64,000 nucleotides of DNA from Diphasiastrum complanatum. Its lineage: Eukaryota; Streptophyta; Lycopodiopsida; Lycopodiales; Lycopodiaceae. Of the stretch, positions 42,090-54,069 are shown one piece after another. The notes beneath the pieces are model-generated. The model did no database searches. It had not been told where the DNA came from and worked only from the letters and a program-made list of their open reading frames with translations. Position 1 is the stretch's first letter; each line of letters opens with the position of its first letter. A program made the position numbers and the translations under genes. The stretch lies in contig CM055092.1 of assembly GCA_029204225.1 (NCBI GenBank), positions 100,432,200 through 100,496,199 on the forward strand. The letters are read 5' to 3'.

Positions 42090-42163
42090 GTACTTTTGGG
42101 AAGCTTGGAACCTTTGTAATGATTCTTCTTGGAAAATCACTTCTTTCTATGCAACTCGCACAG
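42090..42163 (+). CDS. Exon B of the SLC19-like transporter
   Basis: The acceptor CTTATGCAG precedes 42090 and the donor is CACAG|GTATTG. With the single base left by exon A the frame reads G-TFGKLGTFVMILLGKSLLSMQLAQ (25 codons), leaving phase 0. It corresponds without a gap to the third-helix region of reduced-folate carriers, where a run of hydrophobics ends in G-x-S-x3-MQL. A longer open frame extends left (from 41990), but using it would break the ungapped match. Very short exon; the reading depends on exon A's upstream donor. Confidence 0.65.
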
Positions 42164-42651
42164 GTATTGGGACTTTTAGATTGCCACAGTGATGACAATC
42201 TCATAGTAGTGTTGATGATGCTATGATATAAACTCTTATCGAAGTTTTGTGGAAGATCTTTAAGCTCTTGATTTGTACTTAAGAAGTTTTGTATGTCTTG
42301 ATCTACTGTAAATGATCAAATCAAGTGGTGTAAATGATCTCCTCTGTCGTTCCGTTGGAGAATGTTTTGAACAGAAGAGAAAGGCTATGATTAAGGATGA
42401 TCCATCTACTATATAGGTTGTCAATGAATGAATATAAGTGTCATGATATTACTTCACCAATAGTGTAGATTCATCCAATGCTTTGGCTTTTGCATCTATG
42501 AAAATGTGATAGGAATAGTTGTTTGGTCAGTTTGTTTTTAACGTACGTCATGCTATAATTATTTATCTCAAGAAGCTCATAGTTCAATTTTGCTTCCTAT
42601 CTTATGTATACTAAGGGACCTTTAGGAGTGTTGACTTGTTGATTATCGCAG
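42164..42651 (+). other. Intron B-C (488 bp)
   Basis: Bounded by GTATTG and CGCAG, AT-rich, no inserted element seen. It is the only short intron among those found. Confidence 0.6.
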
Positions 42652-42738
42652 GTGACATATGCACTTGGATACTCAATTGACATGGTCTTTTCTTCCTTCC
42701 TTTTTACACTTGTTCCGGAGGATAGCTATCAAATCTTG
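42652..42738 (+). CDS. Exon C of the SLC19-like transporter
   Basis: 29 codons, phase 0 to phase 0, between TTATCGCAG and TTG|GTACTC. It reads VTYALGYSIDMVFSSFLFTL then VPEDSYQIL. In reduced-folate carriers the fourth-helix region and following loop run MQL, about 14 residues, then a small/aromatic cluster (Y-SS-Y), LV and a conserved YQ-x-V. Here FSSF...LV...YQIL sits at exactly the same spacing from MQL in exon B. This is the most diagnostic of the four exons. Confidence 0.72.
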
Positions 42739-43033
42739 GTACTCCACCATCCTAATGAAGAAACCATAATCTTAGTACTAGTTCATAAGAAAGTTTGTTG
42801 AAGGTAATTTTAGTACTAGCTCATAAGAACGTTTGTTGAAGGGAACTGAGGGGGAATGAGATTTGAGGTTGTTTGACATTGCCTCTTTGTATTTTTTATC
42901 ATGATAAATTTTAGCTGTAGTTTGTGAGATAATTGAGCATGATAGATCTATGATTCATCAATTTGACCTTTGAACCTTCATTGCACACATTTGTTGATCA
43001 TGGTACAAATGTTGTGCATTTCATAGCTTATAT
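42739..43033. other. Start of the 7.0-kb intron
   Basis: Non-coding. Contains a short direct repeat (GTACTAG[T/C]TCATAAGAA[A/C]GTTTGTTGAAGG at about 42775-42840). Ends where copia gag homology begins. Confidence 0.5.
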
Positions 43034-45403
43034 TTGAGTTGTACAAATTTTTCTATTAGGTCTTGCAAGACTTCCAAAAGTGCTTGGGAGACTCCTGCCA
43101 AGATGTTTCAAGTAAAGAATGAAGCAAAAGTAGTCTATCTTCAAAATCAACTTTCTGTCTTGAAGATGCAAGAAGGTGATTTGCATATGAACCACTTGAC
43201 GAAGATCAAGGATCTTCAAGAGGAGCTTCTCAACGTAGATGAGGTGATTGAGGACTCACAATTTGTAGCTATTACTCTCAACTCTTTTCCTAATTCTTAC
43301 CTTCCATTTGTGTCATCATTGAGCATTTTTCTTAGGGGACAACAAATCTCCTTCGACAAACTTGTTGGTTTGCTTCTTCAAGAGGAGCAAACAAGGATCA
43401 ACTTTGGTGGTGGTGAGCAACAAGATCAAGCTTTCTTTGTGAGAGGCAAAGGTGAAGACAAGTGGAAAGGGAAGCCTTCTTCCAACCCCAACTCGTCCAA
43501 AGGTGATCAAAAACCTAAGGAAGCTCAAGATCAAGGACATCGCTCCAAGAAGAAGGGTAAGTGCCACTATTGCAAGAAGTTTGGGCATCACATCAAAGAA
43601 TGTATGAAGAGGCTTGCAAAGGAAAAAGAAAGAGGTAACGATACAAGTGCAGCAATCACTACGTTGGAGCAACAATTTGAAGAAAAGGATGATCTTTTCA
43701 ACAATGATTACGATTTTGTCACTTATACTCTCATCTCTCATCTCTTGCTGTTTTTTCAGCCAAGAAAAACACATCTTCAGCTTTACAAGAATTTGTTTTA
43801 TCATCTTTTGAATGGGTGATTGATAGCGGTGCCACACGTCATATAACTTATCACAAAGAGGTCTTCACAAAGCTTGTGAAAGTGCATGATAGAAGCAAAG
43901 TTCAAGGTGTTGATAACACCTCTTATCCTATCGAAGGTGTTGGAGTGATCGCCATTATCACATTCGCAATGTACTTTACTTTATGTTCCAGGAATCAAGA
44001 AAAATCTCATTTTGGTCTCTACTATTATGAACCAAGGTTGGGTTGTGGAGTTCAAAGAAGACAAATGTCTTATCAAAGACTCAAAGAGATCTCTCATGAT
44101 CATTGCTTCGGGAACATTGCGTGGTGGATTGTTCCTTATGGATACCCATGAGCGAAGGGCTTCATCATCTTTTCTTGTTGCATCAAGTTCACATTCTTTG
44201 GACTTGGCATCTCAACTTTGCTAGCTTGAAGATGTTGAAGAGAGTCAATATGGTTGAAGACATTCCTAATATTGAGCTTCCCAAAGGACATGTATGCGAA
44301 GGATGCATACTTGGAAAATTTCAAAGGCAAGCTTTTCCAATTGATGGAACTATTCAAGTTGGTGGCAAGTTCGATTTGGTTCATAGTGATGTGTGAGGAC
44401 CGAATCCATTGGAAGGTGTAAGTACTTTGCTACTTTTATTGATGACCTTTCTAGATTCACTTGGATTTATCCTATGAAGGCAAAATCTGAAGTATTTCAA
44501 CACTTTAAGGATTTTCTAGCAATGAGAGAAAATCAATTTGGGCACTCTTTGAAGATCCTACGCACCGATCGAGGAGGGGAGTATATCAAAACTACGTTCG
44601 GTGCTTATCTTTGAAGCAAAGGTATCCAACATCAAATGACAACTCCTTACACACCTCAACAAAATGGTGTTGCCGAAAGGAAAAATCGCACTCTTATGGA
44701 GATGGCTCGATGCATGCTCAAGGCAAAGGGGCTGCCTCGTAAGTTTTGGGCAGAAGCAGTCAGGGGAATGCCCCCATGATGCATATGTTGAAGTATTTTC
44801 AGATTTGGTGTCGCCATCTAATCATAAAGAGGAGGGACTGCCATCTACTTCTAGTGGACAGCCCAAAACAGTCTCTAAATGGTTGTTACAGACTTTGCAG
44901 GACAGAAAATTGGATCATTTCTATGAAGGGACGACTCGTGCCTCTACTAGATTAGTAGAATTTGCTGATTTTTTTTATTTTACTCTTACTTCTACTGAGG
45001 ATGGTGCAATAGAACCTATTCTATGTGAGCAGGTCAGTGATGGTAAGGTTTAGGAGGATGTGATGCCAAAAGAGTTTGGTACTCTTTTATATTGTCCTTA
45101 TGGTAAGAAGCTTTTTCGAATGATGTGGGAGCCTTTGATGGATTGCAAGTCCATGTTTTGACTTATTGTCGAGTTCATGTTGGTTGCCTACTTCAGATGG
45201 AGCATGCACATCCTCACCCTTCGACTTGATGCTTCATTATTACGCATTCTTTTCCTTTTATATGTTGGACATGATTGGGGATGAGATTTCGGTTACTTCG
45301 GTGCAAAGTTTATTTGGCGACATGGGGCAGCAAGTTGCATTTTTCTCTTTCGAGAAGTTACTTCATGTTATGTTATGTTTTATGCATTTCCATTTAAGGA
45401 GGG
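43034..45403 (+). pseudogene. copia element: gag, protease, integrase, start of RT region
   Basis: Gag starts 5'-truncated (43055: SKSAWETPAKMFQVKNEAKV), with LRGQQISFDKLVGLLLQEEQ, a K/Q-rich tail and the zinc knuckle CHYCKKFGHHIKEC (about 43562-43603). A frameshift near 43720 precedes the protease IDSGATRHITYHKE (43818). The pre-integrase segment spans two frames (WVVEFKEDKCLIKDS; HVCEGCILGKFQRQ at about 44290). Integrase core: LVHSDV, a TGA, FATFIDDLSRFTWIYPMK, KILRTDRGGEY (44555), a [20 protein letters not shown] and [11 protein letters not shown], ending at about 44770 with catalytic D, D and E in place. Linker sequence follows to about 45130. RT and RNase H are absent before the 3' LTR. 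A different copia lineage from 19785-23486. Confidence 0.85.
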
Positions 45404-45818
45404 TGTTGGAATGTAAATGGAATTGCTTAGAAAACCATAGGTTACTTTGATCCAAAAGGTCGAGACATGTGTAACCATGGGTAAATATATAGTTAGGCCA
45501 CTTTGCTAAGTTGGACCCAATTATGGGGTGGTAGTAGCTCGTGGCTATTTAAGGCCTACTATTGACATTTAACTTGACTTATGGAGAAGTTAGAAGTTAG
45601 ATAGGATAACTTTTAGGACCCAATTATGGGGTGGTAGTAGCTCGTGGCTGATCAGCCATCTCTCTCTTTCTCTTTGGAATGCTTTGTGTGATTGAATAGT
45701 TAAGATCTTGGATCCTTTGGTTTCTATTTCCTACACCATCTTGTGGAATGCGAGAGTTTATTCCCCGTTGGACAAGAATTCAACGACTTGTTTACGCAAT
45801 AGAGTTCTATGCATGACC
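45404..45818 (+). repeat. Probable 3' LTR of the copia element
   Basis: AAGGAGGG before TGTTGGAATG resembles polypurine tract plus LTR start. It contains a duplicated TTGGACCCAATTATGGGGTG-type block (about 45513-45550 and 45617-45653) and TATTTAAGG as a possible TATA box. Its right end is cut by the next LTR at 45819. No partner LTR found. Confidence 0.5.
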
Positions 45819-46254
45819 TGTTAGAATTAATGTTCACATTGTTACCCCTAATGTTTTCATCTAGGATTAAGTAGAATTATTGGATCATGCCTGCGTAATT
45901 CTACAAGCCTTTACCTATATTTAGTAAAGTCAAGTTAAAATATAGTTAGACTTAAGTTTGAGATTCTAGTGCTTGGAGCACAAGTTTTGCTATAGATAGG
46001 TGTTGGGTGCTTTTACCTTTGTATAGAGACATCAATTAGGCAGTTGCTTTAAGGTTGCTTTTGCTTTTTGGCATAGATTATTGTCTATAAGTAAGTAGTG
46101 CACCCTAGTCCATAGAGAATGGGATTTAGTTGGAGTACATCTCATCATTATGCTTCATCCTTGTGGTTTGTGTTCTCTTTAATGTGTACGACTGTTGTAC
46201 AACAATAGGAATCTTGTCTTGGGTAACTTGTATGAGCAACTCGGTTTTCTAACA
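45819..46254 (+). repeat. 5' LTR (436 bp) of the rearranged element
   Basis: Same LTR subtype as 19353-19719 in reverse orientation (TTGGAGCACAAGTTTTGC, TATAGATAGGTGTTGGGTGC, CTTGGGTAACTTGTATGAGC). Confidence 0.85.
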
Positions 46255-49008
46255 TGATATTAGAGCATGGGTTCAAGATTCGAGAGAACAAGGAGTTACT
46301 CAACTTCATATGATGATTGACCAGCCTTTTGAAATCAATCATCATATGAAGATTGATTTGACCATCTTCGAGGTGTGGAGGTGGTGTCCCTAGCCAGCTC
46401 TCAATGTCAATTTTCATCTACAAGGGTGGCAGCTTTGTGGAAGACGATTCGGCGCTGGCTGTTCTGCATGAGGAGAGTCGCGAGATTGTGAAGTCTCCCT
46501 TAGATCTCAGGTCAAATCATTGGAGATCAGATTGTTGCAAGGAAAACTTTGTAGAAGTTTGATATAGTCTACAAACTGTTGTTGGAGTGGTGCAATCCGA
46601 TTATTAAAGGATCATTTCTTGCGTGTGGAGTCAACGTTGTTTCGAGGACAATGTGGATATTCTAGGAGGAGATCGGATCTTTGCAGAAAGATTGTTGCTT
46701 TGTCATTGCTTTTTTGTTGCTTTTTGAAGTGTAAGATCGCTGGCTTCTAATACAGCTCTTTGCTGAAATTTGTGGAGAACAATCGCTATTCTGGACACGA
46801 TTGTTGCAACTTATTGTCGCTGGAGAATTGAAGGTTGATAGCTGGAATTTTCCAGGCAATTGATTGCTGGAATTTATAGTGGTAGATTTAGTTGTTTCCA
46901 ATCAGATTTGGAAGTTTGGGTTGTTGATTAGCCTCGAAAAATCAACAGTTTAGGTTGTTGTTTAGCCTCATAAAAACAACATGATTCGTTTATTGAATCA
47001 ACAAGTTGTTGTTTAGCCTCATTAAAATCAACAAGGTTCATTTCTATGAATTGATAGGTTATTGATCAGCCTTATAGAATCATTATGAAGGCTTCTTAGG
47101 TGAAGCAAGTTCCTTCAAGGTGAGGAAGTATTTGGGATCTTTGATCTCTACTTTTGTTTTTCATCATGGATGATTTCGTTGTAGGAATGTGTTGGAAAAA
47201 GATTCAGGACAATTGTTTTATGATGAAGGCATTTGAATCCCTTAATTGGCAAGAGGATGGACATACACCAGTTGGGAAGTTTGCATATGTATTTGACATA
47301 GTGTTGGGACACATTCTTGATGAATTTTTCATAAGCGGTGTTAAAATAGATGTCATGTTGAGATTCTTTCTAAGTTGGAAAGTTGTTTGGGGTAAGTGAC
47401 TCTATTTGTGAAATAGAGGCAAGAGATTCCATGGAATAGATAGTGTCAAGTACTTTGTGTCAGCTAAGTCCATCAAGTCCATCACAGGTTCTAACTTATG
47501 ATAGTACCAAGAAAATCGAAGTGGATTCAATTCATGGATTCAACACAAGTGGAGCCAACTACTTATGAAGTACAAGTTTATAACATGGGTGTGGATGCAG
47601 GAGATATGGTGTTGACATTTGTAGATCCATTTCCTAGTTATGATTGTTATGATGGTTCTATGGTAATCAAAGGCGATTACATTTTTTTTATGGGTGTTGG
47701 TGAGATCCTTACGTATTTGTGGTAGCTTGGAAGATGTCCATCTTTGAGCAAAGTTCTCAAAGCTATGGCAAAGGTTATCATGTCCACATTATTTAATTAA
47801 GGGAGAGTCAAGTTTTTTGATCCAAAGAATCGACACATGAAGGAATTATACATCATACGAAGGAAGTTCTACATCAAGCAATGAAGACATTAAGATCAGA
47901 GTTGATCATGAATTCTACATTAGAATTGAGGATCTTCATTACATGGGAGTTGTGAAGGATATACGTGCATACTTGTGCTATGCATAGTTCTTGTTATTAA
48001 CAATGTAAACATTAAGGCTCGAGTGTTAGAGGTAATGTTCACATTGTTTCCCCGAATGTTGATCAGGTAGAGATCAATAGCTGGTGGAGGTTGGAAGTTA
48101 CTGGAAGGTCAACTTGAGAAGCTCTAAGATTGGACAAGGTTAAGTCGAGGTGGTATCGATGAAGGTGCAAGCTCTAAGTGGAGTTGCATGAGAAATGTAG
48201 GCTATGGGTCTATATAAGTAAATCGATATTCAAGTCAAGAGGATGCTTCATTGTTTCACAGTTTCTTATCGTGGTGGCAAATGATAAGTTCATTGTTGCA
48301 AGTGGAAAATGTGGCAAGCTGTGTGGTTGTCATTCTACGTTGTATCGGTTTTAAAAGCTTTGGGAAGACAAAGATATCAAGGAGCAATTTAAAAGCTCAA
48401 TACTTTGTATTGAGCTTAGTAACCCGGAATGTATTGTACGTTCCATATAGTATGTTTTGGAACATATTGGGTCGGAACGTTATTTTTTTAAAATAATAAA
48501 AAAACAGCCGCATGCTCCTTTTTGAGGGATGCATCTTGGTATGTGAGCAATCTGTAGACTTTTATGTGGTCATTCATCAAGTAGAAGCTGAATCATGCAT
48601 ATCTATCCCTCGAACCTGTCATTCATCATATAGAAGCTGATTCCGCTGACCCTATGCTTATTCAAGAAAAGTTGTTTTTTATCGACGGTTGTTGTTTAGC
48701 CGCATGAAAAACAACAGTGTTCATTTTTATGAATCGAGAGGTTTGGGTGCTTTTGCCTTATATAGAGATATCAATTAGGCAATTGGTTTAAGATTGCTTT
48801 TGCTTTTGCTTTTTGGCATAGACTATTGTCTATAAGTATGTAGTGGGCCCTAGTCCATTTGCAATGGGACATAGTTGGAGTACATCTCATCATTGCTTCA
48901 TCATTGTTGTTTGTGTTCTCTCTCATTTGTATGACTATTGTCTACTAACAACAATAAGAATCTTGTCATGGGTAACTTGTACGAGCAAGTTGGTTTTCCA
49001 ATAGCTAT
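45819..49008 (+). mobile_element. Rearranged non-autonomous LTR element
   Basis: 5' LTR 45819-46254 (TGTTAGAATTAATGTTCACA to TTTTCTAACA), then a primer-site relic TGATATTAGAGC. The internal region (46255-48023) is collinear in part with the internal sequences at 34456-37230 and 23641-26554 in reverse. A 3' LTR start at 48024 is cut after about 35 bp and followed by another piece of internal sequence (48060-48480, including TTCTTATCGTGGTGGCAA) and then LTR 3' portions (about 48740-49008). This disorder indicates recombination between copies. No coding domain found. Confidence 0.7.
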
Positions 49009-49752
49009 TGTCGTTCATAAAAAGACACACAGTTTCTTAGTTAGAGGGCGGGCAAGTTTCTCTAATGTTTAATGACAACTGTCACGTAAACTTTAGTGTC
49101 TCATGGCCCATGTTGGTTAGAATCTCATATTTTGCTTGTAGTTGGCCACATCAAGACTGGTCTCTTCATTGTGGTTTGTTCTTCTACACTTGTTCTTTTT
49201 CACAAGAAAGGCCTTTGCGGGGAAAAGTAGCACCACACAAGAAATATGGTCTTCAATTTGTGATAATTTTTGCAATTTTTGGAACAATTTTATGACCATT
49301 TCCCATCAATTTTGTTCTAAACCATTTCATTTTACAGAATATTCGGTTCCGCTTTGGTTTACATGCCCCTCAAAATTGTTTCTTGACTTGCAACTTCGGC
49401 TAAATAGCCTTCTTCCCTCTTAGTGTTCTACATTTCTCGGAAACTTATTAATTGTTTCTCGACTTGTGACTTCACCCAAATAGCCCTCTTCCCTCTTAGT
49501 ATTGTACACTTATTTGATACTCATTGTTTTCACTTTGCGAGTCTATCTTGTCTTGACTTGTATTTCTCTTCTTGCGAAAGTATTTTTGAGGAATGCATTC
49601 TGCTATTTTGAGAACCAATTTTCTTGATATTTGCATTTCAAAATTTGAATGGAAATGTTCTGACCTTTCTTAGGGAAAGAAACTTTGTGCTTCTAATTCT
49701 TTTTCTTGTGTTGTGGTGGATCTTCTAACTTGCTTTATAAACCATATTGCAG
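49009..49752. other. End of the 7.0-kb intron
   Basis: T-rich sequence with two similar stretches (about 49378-49410 and 49440-49500: TTTCT[T/C]GACTTG, AAATAGCC[T/C]TCTTCCCTCTTAGT), a short direct duplication. No gene seen. Confidence 0.5.
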
Positions 49753-49807
49753 ACAAGTGCCACACAAGCAACTTCAATGGTCTCATTTGTAATTGCTGCT
49801 GAATTAG
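49753..49807 (+). CDS. Exon D of the SLC19-like transporter
   Basis: 55 bp between CATATTGCAG and TTAG|GTATGT (a good donor). Phase 0 in, phase 1 out. It reads TSATQATSMVSFVIAAELG, following YQIL of exon C. In reduced-folate carriers the equivalent block after YQ-x-V is a small-residue stretch ending in a helix and then a G-Q, matching the polarity and spacing here. The next exon must begin with two bases completing a codon after G. No convincing candidate was found before the window ends. Confidence 0.62.
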
Positions 49808-50929
49808 GTATGTCAATGTGAAACACATCCTATTTGAGGAGCTTTATTCTCAATCTAAACAAATGTGTTCATGTGACTGCTGGAATTTATGATGTAAGGC
49901 AGGATATATGAAAAGCATCATACATAAAGCCTATAATAAAGAAAGTTTTAAAGTTGCAACTGTGAAAACTAAAATGAAAAATACCTATTCATGGTTTTGT
50001 TGCTTTGTGTGTGTGGGTGCTAATAGTTTTATAGACATAAGCATATTATTATAGTGGTCAAATGTTATTGTATGGATTAAGTAGTATTCAAGAAGAAACA
50101 ATATTATTTCATTTGTAGCATCAAGATAACTATTACCACTACTATGATCACCACAAAGCTAATGATACTGGTTTAAATGGTTAATCTTGCCAAGCATCTA
50201 GAGGTTAAGGTTTAGCAAAGATTTAAGATGCCCTTCCTTTGGGCATGCAAGAACTAATACTTTGTGTTATTGTTTTGTATAGCTTTGCTTGTTAATCATT
50301 AAAAAAGATGGTGATACTATTACTTTCAAAGTGGAAACTTAACAATATTACTAGCATCAAAGAGTACTTTCTAATGTTCCTTGATATATAGATTTTTTGT
50401 AGACTATAGTGGAAAGTGAGCATGATTACCATGCATACCACCCCACCCATCTTGGTCATGAGTAGAGCTCTCTGTTAGTTTTTGTAAGCTCAATACTCAT
50501 ATTTGCTGATCTTCTTCATCTAATTGTTAGAGCTAAAAAGAATGCACTTACAAGTTAGGTGTTAAAACTCAAGTCACCTCTCACTAAATGCTTTTGTGAA
50601 TGGGCCAATTTTGTAAACTATTTCATGTGAATGTCAATAATGATCTTTTCCAAGCCTAAAATTAAATAGCTTGGTTTCATGGTTATGCTCCTTCTTGATC
50701 ATTGTGAATTGTTGACTATGACTCGATCAATTGGTTAATACCATAACAACCACCATTTCCTTGGTCATTGTTATGAGCATTGCATGCCTCCACATTATAA
50801 TGGATTGCTTTCCATCTAGGGGCTTAGTTCATATGGCGTAGTTCTTCAGATGACACTCAGTAATGAAGCCGAGATCAGCAAACGCTTACATGCTTTGGGC
50901 TAGGCATGTTTTCGATTGCATTAGTCCAC
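49808..50929. other. Intron sequence, no gene recognised
   Basis: AT-rich, unassigned. The LINE fragment begins about 50930. Confidence 0.45.
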
Positions 50930-51432
50930 CTCAGTTCATATATTCACTTTGAGATCTATTATTGGGGAGGCTACGAGAGCAGGTATACTACTGATTTGTG
51001 GATTTTCGTAAGGCCTTTGACTCTGTTTCGAGATACTTATCTTGAGATTACAGGATCTTGGCTTCCATTCAGACATAGTCTTGGCGATTAAGGGTCTATA
51101 CGAGAGAGTGATAGGTTGTTTCCGATCTGAGGAGGGCATATCATAGGTTTATAGCACCATTGGAATGAAGCATGAATGCTCACTATCCTCTACCCTGTTT
51201 GGACTTTACATTGATGAGTTGGAGCGGATGATTATGCAGGATGGAGGTGAGGGATGTACTCTAAATGACCTATTGATCTCAATTCTGCTCTATGTTGATG
51301 ATGTTGTACTCATGTCACGTTCCAGAGAGGGGTTATAGAGGCATCTAGACGTTTTATGCTCCTTTTGCTCACGCTGGGGATTGTCAGTGATATTGCGAAG
51401 ACTAAAGTTATGGTCTTCAACACCTCTCGGGC
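50930..51432 (+). mobile_element. LINE ORF2 reverse transcriptase fragment
   Basis: Plus-strand pieces: VDFRKAFDSV (about 50995, motif A), a degraded motif B region, LYIDELERMIMQDGGEGC (51210), ISILLYVDDVVLMSRSREGL (about 51280-51335, motif C as YVDD) and AKTKVMVFNTSR (51398). Each lies in a different frame. Same family as the minus-strand LINEs at the left of the window. It ends where an endonuclease segment of another copy starts. Confidence 0.75.
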
Positions 51433-52960
51433 ATTCATCAACATTAGGAGCTTCTATGGAATGGTGACATTTTCCCAAGGTGCAAATGGGATTCTATATA
51501 TAGACTTGAGACTAGATCAGCTAGTGTTGAGTGGGGTCACATGCCTATACAAGGAGTCTCTTCAGCCGATCATCGAGTTCATCAAACGTGACCTGCATGC
51601 ACGTTATATTTGGATTCGTATTGTTGGACATGATATTGGTTTGGATAGGAATATCTTTGTTGCAGCATGCTGTTTTTATCCAGAGTCTTCCTCTTTTGCT
51701 GAGGGCATTTGCTCACCCTACCTTGATCTCTCATTGAATATTGTTCGACTTGCAAAGCGTGGACATATTTTCCTCACTAGGGATTTCAATGCCAAGACAT
51801 CTTCACGACAGTAAGAGTTTTTTGACATCACCGACCAGCTCCACGTTCATGCTCTTGACAGTGACTCACCACCCCGTCCTCTAGACCTGCCATGGTACGA
51901 CGTCGAATGTTGCTATCTTCATCATATTGTCACCCATGCACGTACTCATGCCCCTCACCTCCTCCGCTCCTCTTGACATTCATACAATCGTACACTTCAC
52001 CATAAAAAGCGTGCCTATGATGACTCCCAAAGAAACCGTCTTGTTGACCTTCTTTTCAGCTGTTCCTCTGGTGCTTTTTGGCATGAGTTTATTCCTCGTG
52101 CCCCACCACCTCTCTTGGATGACCTCTGCATTTGGGCCGACTATGCTACTAGCCTATACACCATACCCACTGACTCACCCATTTCTCTCTCTCCCCAACT
52201 GTCTGTGTTCACCTTTTTCACCTTTGATATGGTCCTTGTGGACATTAAGAGACTGAAGTCCCATAAGGCTAGAGATATCGAGGACCTTGAATTTGAACTC
52301 CTAACTCATGCTGCTGACCCCCACAATAGCCACCTTCTCAATTCCAACGTTGTCTCTGGCTTCCCATCCTCCTGATGCACCAACATCATCCACCCTATGT
52401 GCCATGGTAACTATCGCACTATCATGATTGGGCATGTTTTCGCGAAGCTATATGGTACTATCCTTCGATCTGCAGTGAGCTTTCAAGGCGGAACTTAGGA
52501 GATTACATGCTTTTGGGCCATGTAGGGTTCCAAGCCCATTAGTCTACTACCACAGACCATATCTTCACTCTTCGGGCTTTGATTGAGGAAGCGAAGCACA
52601 GAAAAGAGAAGGTTTATTGTTGTTTTGTGGACTTCAGGAAAGCCTTTGATTATGTCCCATGCTTCTTGCTCATTCAGAGACTTCGTGGCCTTGGGTTCTC
52701 CACTGACATCATTTTGCATGGCAATGGTATTTTTGAGCATATTTGGAGCAACATTGGGGTAAAGCAGAGTTCATCTCTTTTACCGGTTTTCTTTGGATTA
52801 TATACTCATGAGTTGGAGACGGTCATCTCACAGTGTGATGGATCTATTTTTAGACTTGGCAACATTCTGATTGCCATTCTTCTTTATGCTGGTGATGGGG
52901 TACTAGTCTCCTCGACTAAAGAGGGGTTACAGAGACAGTTGGACTCCTTATAGATCTTTT
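51433..52960 (+). mobile_element. LINE ORF2 fragment: endonuclease, linker, reverse transcriptase
   Basis: Endonuclease: GVTCLYKES, RYIWIRIVGHDIGLDRNIF and FLTRDFNAKTSSRQ (to 51814; GDFN reads RDFN, losing the glycine). The linker continues in other frames with PPPLLDDLCIWADYATSLYT and DIKRLKSHKARDIEDLEFEL (52240). RT: KVYCCFVDFRKAFDYVP (motif A, 52608), IGVKQSSSLLPVFFGLY (motif B, usually QGCPLSP, here QSSSLLP) and LIAILLYAGDGVLVSSTKEG (motif C YADD changed to YAGD). Both catalytic changes and several stops show it is dead. Because RT at 50930-51432 precedes endonuclease here, two copies are present. Confidence 0.8.
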
Positions 52961-53639
52961 GTATCCGATGGGGCTTGGGGGTGATAATACTTGTTAAGGT
53001 CCATGGTCTGGCACATCCCCACTATTGTAGTGCAACCAAGCTCTCGACCAGTTTCCCTCCCTACTTACATGCAATTGTGGATGTACTCTACATCCCTCTA
53101 GTAGCTTCATCTTGAAACTTCATTAGTGATTCTCTTATGATTCACCATGGTACACAATATCTAGGAGATGACTTCTATCGATACACATTCCTTGTACTTA
53201 AATTTCCACTTTATTGAGGCTTTGGAGAGTTCCGGTTGAGCCATTTGTAGCTTCCATTGTATCTAAGTCATGAACAATGCAATGGTACATATTTATAGTA
53301 GATACATCTCTCTTCTCGTTGTTCCAATAATGGTAAATACTCTAGCCACATTCTTTGTATTTCACCATCGTATCCATGTTGGATGACTCAAAGGCGTTGA
53401 GGTAGACAAGTTTGGCGTATTCTTCGCATTCCTCGCATATTTCAGTCGTGTATTTCAACGACTTCGCACACTTCAGTCACATTTTTTGCATACTCCGAAA
53501 GTAGTTGGGTTGAAGTAAAATGAGTTTTAGAAGACACTTCGCATACTTCGATTTTTTCGGAAGTAGTTGGAGATGTCGCTCGAAGAAGTAGACACACATT
53601 TCGCATTTTTCACTCGTTGGGAAAATATGAACTTTGCCA
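52961..53639. other. No gene; local CTTCG-rich repeats
   Basis: About 53400-53620 contains many imperfect CTTCGCA[T/C]A[C/T]TTC words separated by AGTAGTTGG or GTAGAC. Otherwise featureless. Confidence 0.4.
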
Positions 53640-54056
53640 GAAACAGTCATTTTTGCAGATTGTGTTAAAAAATAATTTTATGGTTTAAGTCATCGAAGAT
53701 GGCCAGGTCTTCGATGTTCTTCGAATATTTCGGCAAATGCAGTTCTGTGCAAAGTTTGCAGGTGTCAAACCGCTTTGCAGAAACCCGTGTATTTTACCAG
53801 GCATTATTCTGCACACAGAATGAGAGTAGTTTTGCAGGTGCTGCATTCTGTGTAAAAAAAAAAAACCACGACTGAATATGTAGAGAAACAAAACAGAAAA
53901 GTGTGATTCCTGCAGGTATCAGATGAGCAGACATATAATCTAAAGAGGTTGCATATGATCCTAGATCAATAATTAATTTAAGGATCAACAAATCTGCAAG
54001 AAGAATCTTGAATAAATCATATCACCAAGGAAGAAACTGTGAGCTTAATTTCTAGC
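53640..54056 (-). repeat. Probable 3' LTR of the copia element at 54077-55272
   Basis: On the minus strand the pol end is followed by TATGGGGGAC then TGCTAGAAATTAAGC, consistent with polypurine tract and LTR start. The left limit is not defined; no second LTR was found. Confidence 0.4.
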
Positions 54057-54069
54057 AGTCCCCCATAAG

